A stretch of DNA of 64,000 nucleotides from Gautieria morchelliformis (taxonomy: Eukaryota > Basidiomycota > Agaricomycetes > Gomphales > Gomphaceae), in assembly GCA_015179125.1 (NCBI GenBank), contig WHVA01000007.1:62001-126000 (forward strand). Reading direction: 5' to 3'. A model generated the notes under the pieces. That model saw only the letters and a program-made list of their open reading frames with translations, made no database searches and was not told the DNA's origin. Below are positions 30,692 through 41,654 of this stretch, one piece after another (the first letter of the stretch is position 1; each line of letters starts with the position of its first letter). The position numbers and the translations under genes were made by a program.

Positions 30692-32735
30692 TTAATATAT
30701 TCCGATTCTCTCGTTGAGGATTCTCACTCTAGGACTAGGAAGTCCTTTAGTGAGAAGATCGGCTAGCATGTGTTCCGTTGGTAGGTACACAAGCTTAATT
30801 TCTTCATCTTCGACTATATCTCGGATGAAATATAATCTAATGTCGAAATGCTTGGTCCTCATGTGTTGTTGAGTGCCATAGACGATGGCAATGGCTGATT
30901 GATTGTCTGAATAAAGTTTGATGGGACAATTCAGCGGTTGGAATACTTCAGAAATAAAGTGGCGCATCCATAAGGCTTCTTTGCTCGCATGAGTCAGAGC
31001 AACGAATTCGGCTTCAGTTGATGATAGGGCTACTATGGATTGTTTTTGACAACTCCATGATACTGTCCCTCCATCAATCTGAAAAATATAAGCCAAGTAT
31101 GAGTGCCTGTGCTCTTGAGAAGCCCAATCTGCATCTGAATACCCAATGAGGCCGTCTCGATTTTTCCCAAGTGTCAATTTGTAGTCCATCGTGCCTTTTA
31201 GATATTTAAAGACACGTTTGACTGCATGCCAATGTGTTGGACCTGGGTTTTCGAGGAATTGAGAAAGTAATGACACTGCGAACGCAATGTCCGGTCGAGT
31301 GGCTACTGCTGCCCACATCAATGATCCTATCGCTTGTCTGTATGGAATTCTTGACATCTTCTGTTTGTCTTCATCTGTGGAAGGGCATTGGTCCCTGGAT
31401 AATTTAACGGCTGGGTCGAGAGGCGTTGAAAATGTTTTGGCATCATCCAGATTAAATTTTTTGATGATTTTTGGATGTATGCGGCTTGTGATATTGCAAT
31501 CGATTTGTTATTCCAATCTCTTTCGATTTTGAGGTTCAAAAGCCATGAATCTCGCCTAGATCTTTCATACTGAAATCTGGGCAAGATCATGCTTTACCCC
31601 ATCGAGGATTGGTTGACTCTCAGCTGTGATAGTGAGGTCGTCTACCGCCGTCGCAATAATTGCATGCCCTCTCGGTCCACGTCTGCAAAATACAGCTCCA
31701 TCCGAAGCTGATTTAGTGAATCCTAACTTGAGAAATTCACCACTCAGACATTTGTACCATTCCCTTCCAGATGTTTGAGGCCGTAAAGTGCTTTCTTCAG
31801 CAGGAGGACATCATCTTTGTCTCCGGTCTCATATCCATACGGCTGTCTCATGTAAATAGGTTCTGGCAGTGTAGCATTCAAATACGCACTGTCCACATCC
31901 ATTTGTGAATAGGCCAGTTGTTCCTGGCAGCAATGGCACATATAATCCGTAAGGAAGTCATCCGAGCAACAGGTGCATAGGTTTCATTGTAGTCAACTCC
32001 AAAACTTTGTGTAAAGCCTTGGGCGACCATCCTCGATCTAGGTGTAATGGTTCACCTTCTGGATTGCGTTTCCAGAGGAATACCCATCTATTTCTGACAA
32101 TATTTGCCCCAGGAGGTGGTTTAACCACTTCCCATACACCTTTGTCGAGTAGCACCTTTACTCTTTATCCATCGATGCTTTCCACATAGGATCATTTAAG
32201 GCTTCATCTGCATTGCTAGGCTCAGTCTGATTCAAATCCGGCAGCACCTTATCTTTGTTTTGATCGGAGGTCGAAAGTGTACTGATGGCAAGGTATAATC
32301 ACTGATGCCGTCAGTGACAGAGGGTAAATCTTGTTCGAATAATTTGTCTTGATGGTCCTCAATGTCTCGTAAGCTAGTGTAGTGATGTCTCACCAGCATG
32401 TCTCTTAGCTGAGATCTTGTTACGGGACCACTTGGGGCCGGCTGCACCTGCTGCTGACGGATCCTTTCGCTTCTCCTTGTTGGAGCAGCTTCTTTAGGTC
32501 TTACATCAACAGTCTGACTGGGTTGCAGCTCCTTCAGACGTTCCTCTGGTTCATCATCGTCAATTTCTTCGATCTTTGCCTCCTCACTGACTAAGCGACT
32601 AGGCATGGGTGCTGGCGCCGAAATGGCCTGTATCACTTTTCTGGACGTAGGTAGCTGTGACTCTTCAATAGAAATGATTGGAGCTTTGCCCCCCTTCATC
32701 TCTGAGTCAAATATAACATTCCGCTCGACAGAAAC
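30692..32735 (-). pseudogene. Copia pol 3' half: RT and RNase H (frameshifted)
   Basis: Pieces in several frames, in the right order. There is a Pro/Ser-rich linker (32232-32699), RT start GVWEVVKPPPGANIVRNRWVF (31958-32155), QMDVDSAYLNATLPEPIYMRQ (31744-31941), a VDDLT catalytic loop near 31630, and a 222-codon frame (30692-31357) with SLMWAAVATRPDIAFAVS, the RNase H box IGYSDADWAS and ALSSTEAEFVAL. Reverse transcriptase copies the RNA and RNase H removes the template. At least three frame changes and several stops make this copy non-autonomous, while the RNase H end is still intact. Confidence 0.85.
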
Positions 32736-32738
32736 CTT

Positions 32739-34931
32739 CTAAGAGTCAGGCCAGTAGATGCAGTGACCATGGCTCTGTCCAGAGATTCCTATCCACCGAG
32801 CTCTTTTGGCACGGGCTGCTAGTTTGTTTCCCTCTTTGATTTTAAGGTAGACTTCAATTCCCCACACATGTATGTCCTTCAGGTTCGGTTTCTCGTGATG
32901 GATCATTTCAAAAGGGGTTTTGTCTGGCAAAGCTCTTGTATGCGTCCTATTCCTAAGATAGTTGGTGTGCAAAATTGCATGGCCCCATAGGGTCTTAGGA
33001 AGACTTGATTCCAATAGCATGGCACGAGCTCTTTCAACTAGAGTTCGGTTTAGACGTTCAGCAACACCATTTGACTCTGGGGTGTCGTGCACGGTTAACC
33101 GATGCTTCATGCCTTGCTTGGCTAAATGCTGTTCGAATTCTGAGCTTGTGTATTCGCCCCCTCTGTCGGAAACAAGTGCTTTGATATGCACATTCCTCTG
33201 TCGAAGCATCAAAGCCTCGTAGAGTTTGTATTTTGAAAATGCTTCCGATTTGTTTGCCATCAAATAGATAACCGATTCCCTTGAGTAGTCGTCGATGAAG
33301 GACACATAATAGGATGTCTTGTCAATTGTGGAGTGTCTCGCTGGTCCCCAGACATCAGAATAAATTCTGTCACCGAATTTTGATGATCGGCTTCTGGGTT
33401 CCTGAGGAAGTGATTTACGTGCAATCTTCGCTTGAATGCACGCATCGCAAACAACCTTGTCACCTTTTGAGCTCAATTCAATGCCTAATATCATGCCACG
33501 GTTGAGCAAGTGCTGTAGGGACTTTTGTGAAATGTGCCCCATTTTCTGATGTATCTCCATGGCTGATGCGCATATATGCGCTTCGGCACTTGTGTGTTGT
33601 AAATCAAATCGATATAAGCCATTCAGCTTCGGTGCTTGCATCAATATCCTGCCTTTACGATTGGATATTGTGCATTTCTGATCAGCTATTTGTGTGTTAT
33701 AGCCTGCATCATCGCACCGGCCGATCGAGATCAGGGTAACAGCCATTTTGGGCCCGTAGAACGTATCCTTCAATGTAATGTTCACAGTCTTATCTCCAAC
33801 CTTGTTAGATAGCACAAGTGAGCCTGAACCGAAGGCATCAAAAGTGCCTTTGTTGGCTGCACGAATTGTGCGCGGTTGTGAGAATGGACTGTAATCCCTC
33901 AATAAATTCTTGTGAGGGGTCATATGTGCGGTCGTTCCAGTGTCGAGGATAACAACAGTGTCCAGAGATAAACTACTCAAATTAGAGCAGTCGAAGTTGG
34001 CGAAAGCGGCTGGACTGCCACTCTCATCCTCCTCAGAGGACACTTCTTCAGCAACATTCGCCTTGGCTTTGCCCTTCTTCTTTTTGGCTTTCGCTTTCTT
34101 CTTCTGATGTGGCCCCTGGCCTTCTTTACCACCTCCTTTAGCCCAGCAACTCTCAATAGCATGTCCAGGCTTGTGGCAATTACTGCATGTAGGCACCTTC
34201 GGGTCTTTCCGGCCCTTCTGCCCTTTCGTAGACGAACCAATAAATGCCTGCTCTTCTTGTGAAATATTAAGGGTCTTTCTTCTGTCGTATTGAGCCTTTA
34301 GTACTCTGATAATATCATCAGGCACTAAGGGCATTCCACATTCTTCGAGTGACGTGGTAAGGGCATTCATAACTGCCTCATAGGAGGGTGGAAGTGACGC
34401 AAGGATGATGTCTGTGAACTCTCCTTCAGAAATTCTGGCTCCCATCTCATTAAGACGATCATAGAGGTCTTTGGCCTTGTCCAAGTGATCTCTCAAGTCT
34501 CCATCCTCAGGACACCTCATACTGCGAAGCTGTCTCTGTAGGTTGGTGAGGACCATCTTGGGCTTTTTGGTCATCTCATTGACCAATGCATCCCAGACTT
34601 CTTTTGCTGTGTGCTTCTTCTGTAGCATCAGAGCTAGTGACTCTGACACTGAGACGATTATTTGGGTTTTTGCCTGTCCTTCTCTGGCAAGATACTTCTC
34701 CAGCTTCTCCTCAGCCTTCTCTATCTGAGTTTCCTCAGCTTCTGTGAGAATATGGCCTGGGGGCATGACTGGAGGATCAGGAGGTCGAATGGCTCTCCCT
34801 TCTATATGCCTGAGTAGATTTTTGGACTCAAAATAACTTGTGAGAGTAGCTCGCCACAGAGGCCAATTACTTCCATCTGTTGCAAGCTTCCCCACACCCA
34901 AAAGCTTCTGCGAAGTGTCTGCGGGGCCCAT
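32739..34931 (-). CDS. Copia gag-protease-integrase polyprotein
   Basis: Start chosen at 34931 (MGPADTSQKLLGVGKLATDG), because the five codons before it lie in the LTR/primer-site region. Order: gag of the UBN2/DUF4219 type (NWPLWRATLTSYFESK), CCHC zinc knuckle CSNCHKPGHAIESC near residue 255, a basic stretch, aspartic protease DTGTTAHM near 335, the integrase HHCC zinc finger (HQKMGH...CDACIQAK), and the DDE core with DVWGP, SDRGGEYTS and HDTPESNGVAERLNR. About 730 residues are open, then the frame ends before RT at 32739, where intact elements read on. This part could still make gag, protease and integrase. Confidence 0.9.
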   Translation of the reverse strand: MGPADTSQKLLGVGKLATDGSNWPLWRATLTSYFESKNLLRHIEGRAIRPPDPPVMPPGHILTEAEETQIEKAEEKLEKYLAREGQAKTQIIVSVSESLALMLQKKHTAKEVWDALVNEMTKKPKMVLTNLQRQLRSMRCPEDGDLRDHLDKAKDLYDRLNEMGARISEGEFTDIILASLPPSYEAVMNALTTSLEECGMPLVPDDIIRVLKAQYDRRKTLNISQEEQAFIGSSTKGQKGRKDPKVPTCSNCHKPGHAIESCWAKGGGKEGQGPHQKKKAKAKKKKGKAKANVAEEVSSEEDESGSPAAFANFDCSNLSSLSLDTVVILDTGTTAHMTPHKNLLRDYSPFSQPRTIRAANKGTFDAFGSGSLVLSNKVGDKTVNITLKDTFYGPKMAVTLISIGRCDDAGYNTQIADQKCTISNRKGRILMQAPKLNGLYRFDLQHTSAEAHICASAMEIHQKMGHISQKSLQHLLNRGMILGIELSSKGDKVVCDACIQAKIARKSLPQEPRSRSSKFGDRIYSDVWGPARHSTIDKTSYYVSFIDDYSRESVIYLMANKSEAFSKYKLYEALMLRQRNVHIKALVSDRGGEYTSSEFEQHLAKQGMKHRLTVHDTPESNGVAERLNRTLVERARAMLLESSLPKTLWGHAILHTNYLRNRTHTRALPDKTPFEMIHHEKPNLKDIHVWGIEVYLKIKEGNKLAARAKRARWIGISGQSHGHCIYWPDS

Positions 34932-34937
34932 AACCCT

Positions 34938-35425
34938 TGTTAGCAACTAGGGGCTATGGCAGGGAAGGTTCGGTAGAGTTCTTAGAAAGCTAGAATCAAA
35001 TACACTCTCTCAGTGAATTTATTGTCACTGATGTATTAATACAATACCGGGAATCAAATGTACTACATGATTTTCAGTCAACATGTTATGAAAATACAAA
35101 GAATACTACTCGCCTCTCTCAGTGAATTTATTGTCACTGAAAGAGGAGCACTATCCTGTCTCAGAAGGCATATACGTGCACCCGGCCCTTTAGCGCCCAA
35201 GGGCTCGCGCGTCGAAGTCATTTCAAACTCCGCTGGGTGCAGCCGCCTGTAAAAATAGAGATAACAAAGTGAAATGGAGAGATAAGGAGTGACTGGAAAA
35301 TTTCGAAAATAATCAGAGAAATAGATGCATGGTACAAGAACAATGTGAGAAAGAATTGGAACACCATACAGTAAATCAAACATATTATGCTTGATTTTGG
35401 TGCAGGAGCATAAATGCACCCAACA
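34938..35425 (-). repeat. Copia 5' LTR
   Basis: Partner of 30191-30678. The minus-strand end ...GCTAACA is followed within 6 nt by the gag ATG, so the primer-binding site must overlap the start of gag. Confidence 0.9.
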
Positions 35426-35619
35426 GTTAGATCATATAAAACTTTGAAAAGACGAAACACACCCACGTCTGCATATTTGAGGAACAATGGCAGAAGAGGC
35501 ATGGCCTGCGCTACAGCTGGATAGTTCATTAGAATGTCGAAAAGGGTTTTAGGGATGGCATCCTGATGTGGAGACATAGCACAGAAGTTGTACTCTGATA
35601 GTACAAGATCGGACCACAT
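35426..35619 (-). pseudogene. Open frame cut by the Copia element
   Basis: Starts MWSDLVLSEYNFCAMSPHQD at 35619 and reads protein-like sequence (LFDILMNYPAVAQAMPLLP, FLKYADVGVFRLFKVLYDLT) exactly up to the LTR edge, after which it runs into LTR text. The 65 host-like residues are not from a family I recognise. It may be an exon of a gene destroyed by the insertion or rearrangement. Confidence 0.4.
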
Positions 35620-35639
35620 CTATCGTACATTCTTCGTGA

Positions 35640-36720
35640 CCTAATTACAATAGAACTCTGAAAATTTCCTAGCTGTCCAATATGGATTGGTCCACATTGA
35701 CTTCCAGTGTCCCTGTCTGATCCCACTTTCTTACAGTTGTTGTTCAGGAAGACACTACCTGTAAATAGACATTAAGTAAAATCACAAGCACTGAACTGCG
35801 GGCACATCCCGGATGTGTAGAAGAAGAGGATGGAATGAAACGACTTTTGCTTTGAGCAGTGCAGTACACGTTCGGTTTGACACCGTTTACTTATGACGAC
35901 ACTTACAATACTGTAGAACTATACACAGATTAGAAATACAAATATGAAAGAACACAGAAAGACATGCACCAAAGTAGAACATATTGAACCTGACAGTGAG
36001 AGATGTGTTGGTGTTTGACCCGACGTAATGTTTGTATGCACGGATGTCGATCATTGTGGCGGATATATCTATGTTCATGGAGTGAGATGATTCCTGCAAG
36101 ATATGCCGCACTTACATTTGTCGCAAGGAGCACAGCATGAGTGGAGATGATGACAGCATTGAACAAGATGAGAAGATAAAGGGTTCAGCCTACAAAGCTA
36201 CCTCAAAATACATGTTTGATATTATCATACTTAAAATTTGCGCATGGGTAAGTGAACAGGACTGTTGTGTACCACCAACTGTTTTGGAACCCTTCAAGAC
36301 TTTGGTGTTAGAGCTAACGCCTTGGTCTATCAGAACGTGTCGTATACGAAACTGCAAGAATATTAGACACTACTGGCGTAATGAATAACAAACTATTAGT
36401 TTGTAGGTTCGAGGACGACTATCGGGGTCCAAGTATTCCAAAAAGAGAGGAATGGCTTTCGCAGGAAAGTTTGTAAGTGGGCTGACCCGATTAACGTCAA
36501 CGCACTGCAATAAACGAGTGACTGGTTTTTGGGTAGTGACTTGTGAAAGTCTCTGAACAGGAAAATCGACTGATCAGATCGTCTCAGGTATTGGAGTGCT
36601 AATTGGCAAGAAAATCGATTGACAACCTCACTCTGCAGAATTTCACCTAGAGGGTTAGTCTGGGTGGCTAAGTAGAAAAGCAACTACTTAACTGAGAATT
36701 AATACACTAAGCAAGTGTAA
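35640..36720. other. No recognisable gene; short conflicting open frames
   Basis: AT-moderate DNA. Minus-strand frames at 35887-36166 look exon-like (hydrophobic MFYFGACLSVFFHICIS) and a plus frame lies at 36137-36388, but none has a domain or clear splice partners. Confidence 0.35.
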
Positions 36721-37255
36721 TAACCCTAGCTGGGGTTAGCAGCCTGGTAAGCTGTGCAAGCTTGGCAAGTCACGCAAGGTGTGTTGGATAGAAGATGGTA
36801 GATTGGCTGATGAAAAGGCAGGCAAAAGGGCCTCCTTTTATATTGTAATGTACATGAGCTTAGTAAGCAGGTAGAACCTTCTATCTATTAATGGAATGGG
36901 GGGAGCAGCTTGTGGAAGCTGGAAGAAAGTATAGGAAGGTTCTGGATGTTTCCAGATGACTCACAGTGTTTCCTACCAATCACAGCTTGATTTGTCAGGA
37001 ATGACTCACTGATCAGAGTCATGTGACTTGGCACAGCTTGGTTGAGTTATGTACTCCTGACTCTCCAAGATGTGCCTGGTTTGGTTGAGTCACTGAGGCT
37101 GTACCTTCAGTTATGACTTTGGCACTCAGAGGCTTAGTAAGCAAACCTGAGCCAATTAGTGCTCTGTAGCCACAATAACCAAGGGCACAGCTTAGCACTG
37201 CCTTGCACAGCCTGATACAGCCTTGTTGTCATGACTGACCAAGATCCCCACTGTT
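36721..37255 (-). repeat. LTR-like segment related to 43621-43790
   Basis: In reverse, 'cttttatattgtaatgtacatgagctta' and 'ggaaggttctggatgtttcc' parallel the TATA region and following text of the plus-strand LTR at 43621. Boundaries are not certain. Confidence 0.35.
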
Positions 37256-37329
37256 TGGGTCAGCCAAACAGGCTGCATAGTTGCTATGGCTGCATATAGC
37301 AACAGATTGAGGCTCAGCTGGAATTACTG

Positions 37330-37670
37330 GGAGAGCCATCCTGCCGGACTTGTGGGCGCTTGAGTGACCGGAAAGTCCGAAATTAAGGTACCGCCGAGGT
37401 GGCCGGCGGAGTTTGAAATGGAAAGTCCGTGACAGAGTTGTGGGTGCAAATGGACACACAACTCTGCAATAGCAGAAATAAGGCAGTTTGGGCCAGATAA
37501 ATTGCGGAAAAATATGGAAAAATGGGGGAACGATGGAGGGATGTTTGAAATACTCCCACAATTTCTTATAGCTTCGTGTATATGCTATAACTTGTGAAAA
37601 AGTGGAAATACACCAGTATGAGCCCTTTGTAGCTGGTTGAACAGCTGATTCCCCAACACACTCCCCTATG
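37330..37670. repeat. LTR-like segment related to 13160-13600
   Basis: Shares ggcggagtttgaaa, gacagagttgtgggtgcaaatgg, acaactctgc, gggccagataa and the A/T-rich tail with 13375-13500. Orientation and family are unresolved. Confidence 0.35.
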
Positions 37671-38045
37671 ACACACGACGCTCGCGCATCGACATAGGCA
37701 AGACTTGGCTCAGCAAGGCGGGAACAGACGGCCACACCACCGGCGGTACAAGAACGACACTGGACAACCCATCCTCTCACCTACACCTGTGACGCTCACC
37801 GAGGAGAGAAACTACCTGATCAGCGGCAGGGGGCGACAAACACTCCCAAGGGGGTTGGGCTGGCAGGAGGAAGGACCCATCGTCGGTGCAGTCACCAATG
37901 CAGGACACAGGAAGCCGGGAGTCCCAGGGAGAGAGGGGAAAGGCCCGCGCTTACCATAGGTAGAGACAGTACAACGACCACCATAGGCTCGACGCCTGCG
38001 GTCAAATAAAATGATGAGAAAAAAAAAAAGAGAAAAAACAAAGAA

Positions 38046-38850
38046 AAAGCGTGCGCTGACAGCGTTGGTACCAGCGCACACTGCTCTGACAGCGCCGGGT
38101 ACAAGCGCACGCCTGCGCTGACAGCGCCGGTACCAGCGCAAGCCTGCACTGACAGCGCCTGGGACCAGCGCACGCCTGCGTTGACAGCGCCGGTACCAGT
38201 GCAAGCCTGCACTGACAGTGATGTGCACCAGCGCATGCTGCGCTGATAGTGCCGGGTACCAGCGCACGCCTGCGCTGACAGCGACGTGCACCAGCGCAAG
38301 CGTGCGCTGACAGCGCCGGGTACCAGCCCACGCCTGCGCTGACAGCGACGTGTACCAGCACAAGCGTGCGCTGACAGCGACGTGCACCAGCGCAAGCGTG
38401 CGCTGACGGCGCCGGGTACCAGCGCACGCCTGCGCTGACAGCGCTGGTACCAGCGTAAGCCTGCACTGACAGCGACGTGCACTAGCGCAAGCCTGCGCTG
38501 ACAGTGACGTGCACCAGCGCACGCTGCGCTGACAGTGCCGGGTACCAGCACACGTGTGCGCTGACAGCGCTGGTACCAGCGCAAGCCTGCGCTGACAGCG
38601 ACGTGCACCAGCACACGCGTGCACTGACAGCGCCGGTACCAGCGCAAGCGTGCACTGACAGCGCCGGTACCAGCGCAAGCGTGCGCTGACAGCACCGGTA
38701 CCAGTGCAAGCGTGCGCTGACAGCGCCGAGTACCAGCGCACGCCTGCGCTGACAGCGCCGGGTACCAGCGCACGCCTGTGCTGACAGTGCCAGTACCAGC
38801 GCAAGCCTGCGGACAGTGACGTGCACCAGCGCACGCTGCGCTGACAGCGC
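38046..38850 (-). repeat. GC-rich ~32-bp minisatellite
   Basis: About 25 units of the type gcgctgacagcgccgggtaccagcgcacgcct. Two alternating variants differ in the centre (cgccgggtac / cgacgtgcac). 354-codon minus-strand frames through it are repeat translations (Ala/Cys/Arg/Gly/Thr). Confidence 0.95.
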
Positions 38851-39690
38851 CTATATACAGCGGTCGGTGTGCACAAATATTATCCCGACTCCGCGCCAAA
38901 GGGAAAAATTCCCATTCGCATGGCATTGCATTTTGCGTGCACGCGCAATTCACCGCAAAGTGTTCCCACGCATGCTGGTGCTTTCTGGCACAGTCACGTG
39001 ACCTGCCCTCATCTTACATCATGATTTGCTAGTCTTTGAAGGCAGGGAATTTTATTTTATTTTGGCTAGTATGATGGATGGGACCCTTATAAATGATTCT
39101 AGGTAGATTTTCTCACCCTACATAAGATTCTGATCATCATTATTTTCAACATTCGAGTCGTCGATCGGTTGTAACTGCACAGGAGGAGTCACCCTTTCCC
39201 AGGCTGTGGTGCAGGGGACTCTGGAGGTCATGTGATGCATCTACAACCACCCATGTTGTGTAAGTATTTCCCACTCTGAGTTAAGGTGAAAGCCAAATAG
39301 ATGTCCAAACAAACTCAGCGTGGGAAATACTTACACAACATGGGTGGTTGTAGATGCATCACATGACCTCTGCAGTTCACTGCACCTCAGCCTGGGAAAG
39401 GGTGACTCATCCTGCACAGTTACAACCGATTGACGACTCGAATGTTGAAAATAATGATGATCAGAACCCATCCATCATACTAGCCAAAAAAAAATAATTC
39501 CATGCCTTCAAAGGCTAGAAAACCATGATTTAAGACGAGGCCAGGTCACGTGACTGTGCCAGAAAGCACCAGCAACGCGTTGCGGTGAATTGCGTGTGCG
39601 CACAAAATGCAATGCCACGCGAACGGGAATTTTTCCCTTTGGCGCGGAGTCGGGATAATATTTGTGCAAACCGACCGCCATAAGCGCCGG
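38046..39690. mobile_element. Foldback-type element with minisatellite-bearing arms
   Basis: Inverted arms 38853-39282 and 39312-39688 enclose a 29-nt loop. Outside the left arm lies an ~800-bp GC-rich minisatellite (38046-38850). Outside the right arm only one unit is left (gcgccgggtaccagcacacc, 39686-39705). Long inverted repeats whose outer parts are tandem repeats are the hallmark of foldback (FB) elements. No transposase frame is seen. Both arms hold a CACGTGAC motif and cggagtcgggataatatttgtgc near the outer ends. Confidence 0.75.
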
Positions 39691-39719
39691 GTACCAGCAC
39701 ACCATCCAGCGCATGGTCA

Positions 39720-40160
39720 ACACACTATTCCAATTTCTAGACAATTCCCCAACCCAGGAAATCCTCTGGAAATCTTTGAGATATTGTGAATTTCCTCCTC
39801 CTAGAAACTGAATATTTACTATAATTTCCAGAGTCCGGAAATCATAGAGAAATTTAAAATTTTCACAAGATTTCCTGCCAAGATTTTCAGAATTTCCTAA
39901 TATTTTCCTGTACCAAAAAACTCTGAGGAAATTTAGAATTTACTCATGATTTCTTTAGACAGGAAATCATGGTTAAACTGTCAGTTTCTGCACTCAGTTT
40001 CCTCACGATTTCCTGGACCATATTTTTACAATTTTTATACAATTTCCTGAACTTTGGAAACCCTTGTAAAACATTAAATTTCCTCTAAATTTCCCATCCT
40101 AGGAAACTCTCAAGAAATGTGGAATTTCCATAGAATTTTCAAGGGGTTTCCTGACTTGAG
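39720..40160. repeat. AT-rich stretch packed with AATTTCC / GGAAATT motifs
   Basis: More than twenty TTTCC or GGAAA pentamers in ~440 bp, often as short inverted pairs. It looks like a decayed satellite. No coding potential. Confidence 0.6.
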
Positions 40161-40763
40161 AAATTTTGCCATGCCTCCAGTGGGGGGAGGAGACGTCCCA
40201 TGAACCCAGGTGTGACGTTCAGAGTGATGTCATCCAAGGTAATAGTCAAGTTACCGTAAACATTGATGCCTCGAAGAGTTCCGTAAACATAAACAGAGGT
40301 GTCGTTATCAAGTGTAACGGGTCAATCCTGAGTAAACCTGTCATCATTACAAACGCATCTAGAAAAGCTGAAGTGAAATGAAAGTAATCAAGGAAAGAAC
40401 GGTGACGCACTCCAACACGAAAGACTTTGTGCGATCAACATAATCATCGATGGCAAGATTGAAGGTACGAGTGTGCGAATGCGTGTTATATTCCGCCCCA
40501 ACGATTACTCCCATAGCCGAAATAGAGCCTGAAACCTGAACAGGAGCGACCAATTTGAACTCGTTATATGTGTAAATGGAAATAACTTCCATGAAAATGG
40601 TAGCAAAACGAGGAGTGAAGATGTGCCCAAGAACGTGAACGGTAGCTCCATCAGGATAGAGGGGGTCATGGGGTGGGCTATAAACCTTCATTTGCAAAGG
40701 TATGGTGCGGTTAAGCAACCCCTTCACGACAGTGTCATAAAAACAATACTGAGGTGAAGACAA
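40160..40763 (-). pseudogene. Unidentified beta-rich protein, possible OB-fold, decayed
   Basis: A 134-codon frame (40763-40359) starts MSSPQYCFYDTVVKGLLNR and alternates hydrophobic and polar residues (GATVHVLGHIFTP, MEVISIYTY, VQVSGSISAMGVIVG, FNLAIDDYV). A second piece in another frame (about 40160-40330) reads NDTSVYVYGTLRGINVYGN and LTITLDDITLNVTPG. The paired 'V.V.G.' strands suggest OB-folds such as those of single-strand DNA-binding proteins, but this is an impression, not a match. An intron or a frameshift separates the pieces and a stop lies between them. It sits between the foldback element and a decayed plus-strand gene, upstream of a Helitron-like end at 43598. Confidence 0.4.
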
Positions 40764-40799
40764 GGATCAACATCCTCCTCGAAGAGAAACGTTAGCGGA

Positions 40800-41640
40800 C
40801 AAGATAACAGTTGACATTTGAAAGAACACAGCGGAAAATCACGATGAGTGACATGTTATGCCTGGACGTGTGCATCGGCTGCTTAGACTGAATAAGTGAT
40901 CGCTTAATATTTCTTCATAATTGTACGTCCTTCCTTCTTTGCATGACATCGTTTTGAAGTCAATAGTCTCATCCCATTAAATCATTCCACCGGATGAGTA
41001 AGTAAAGTCTCTCCTTCCCCCTAAATGTCGCTTTTGAGTATGTATGTAATTGTGTTTCTCGTCCTTATTATTATGATGTTAGAAGTGTTTGGGGCATGCA
41101 CATTAACTCGAGCGCAGAGGCAGACTTGACTCGACTCGTGGTGCGCATTAACTCGAGCGCAGAGAATGACGACGGCTTGTGACTCGAAGCCGGACGGATA
41201 AGATTCGTATTGTTTCTACGGTACATGTAACGCGACTTATACTACTGTGATAGGAGGTTTGATACAGGCTAAATAGATGCTGAACTATTCAGCCGACTCC
41301 CTACAAATGCGCCAGGATCTGCATCTCCGGTTTTGGCTAATGTATTGATACTCAGATCTCGTTGCACGCGTGGTGCCTCGGCTCGGCTTCAGTGGCTCGT
41401 GCGATCCAGCATGCATGCTGGATAGCCTCGACTCGTAACTCGCGTATACGCACGTATGTGCGCCTCAGTAAATTACCTTGTGGTTACAACAGTCCTATTA
41501 TTTAAAATGTTTCTTTTTTTTCTCCATGTTTATTCCCTCCATCCCCCCTTTCTCCCCCTTGAATTGTTATAAGCTCTCTGTTCGACTCGTGTATCCTTAC
41601 TCCTCTACGATACTCATCGACATGAATGTCAACAAGGTCG
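40800..41640. other. No gene seen; contains a 20-bp perfect palindrome
   Basis: No protein-like open frame. It has a duplicated phrase 'attaactcgagcgcagag' (about 41102 and 41147) and the palindrome ATCCAGCATGCATGCTGGAT at 41404-41423. Confidence 0.5.
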
Positions 41641-41654
41641 TCAAATCGATGAAA

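Larger units (their letters stand above)
30191..35425 (-). mobile_element. Ty1/Copia retrotransposon with two LTRs
   Basis: LTRs 30191-30678 (3') and 34938-35425 (5') are 488 bp each. Read on the minus strand they begin TGTTGGGTGC and end GTTGCTAACA, and differ at several percent of positions, so insertion is not recent. A polypurine tract (GCTTGAGGGGGCG) sits just inside the 3' LTR. Gene order gag-protease-integrase-RT-RNase H on one strand defines Copia. The flanking 5-mers (acttt and gttag) do not match, so there is no target-site duplication. The gag start lies only ~6 nt after the 5' LTR. Confidence 0.9.

Noticed and set aside
37812..38953. Two ~354-codon minus-strand frames (Ala/Cys/Arg/Trp-rich)
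   Set aside because: They are the translation of the ~32-bp GC-rich minisatellite of the foldback element.
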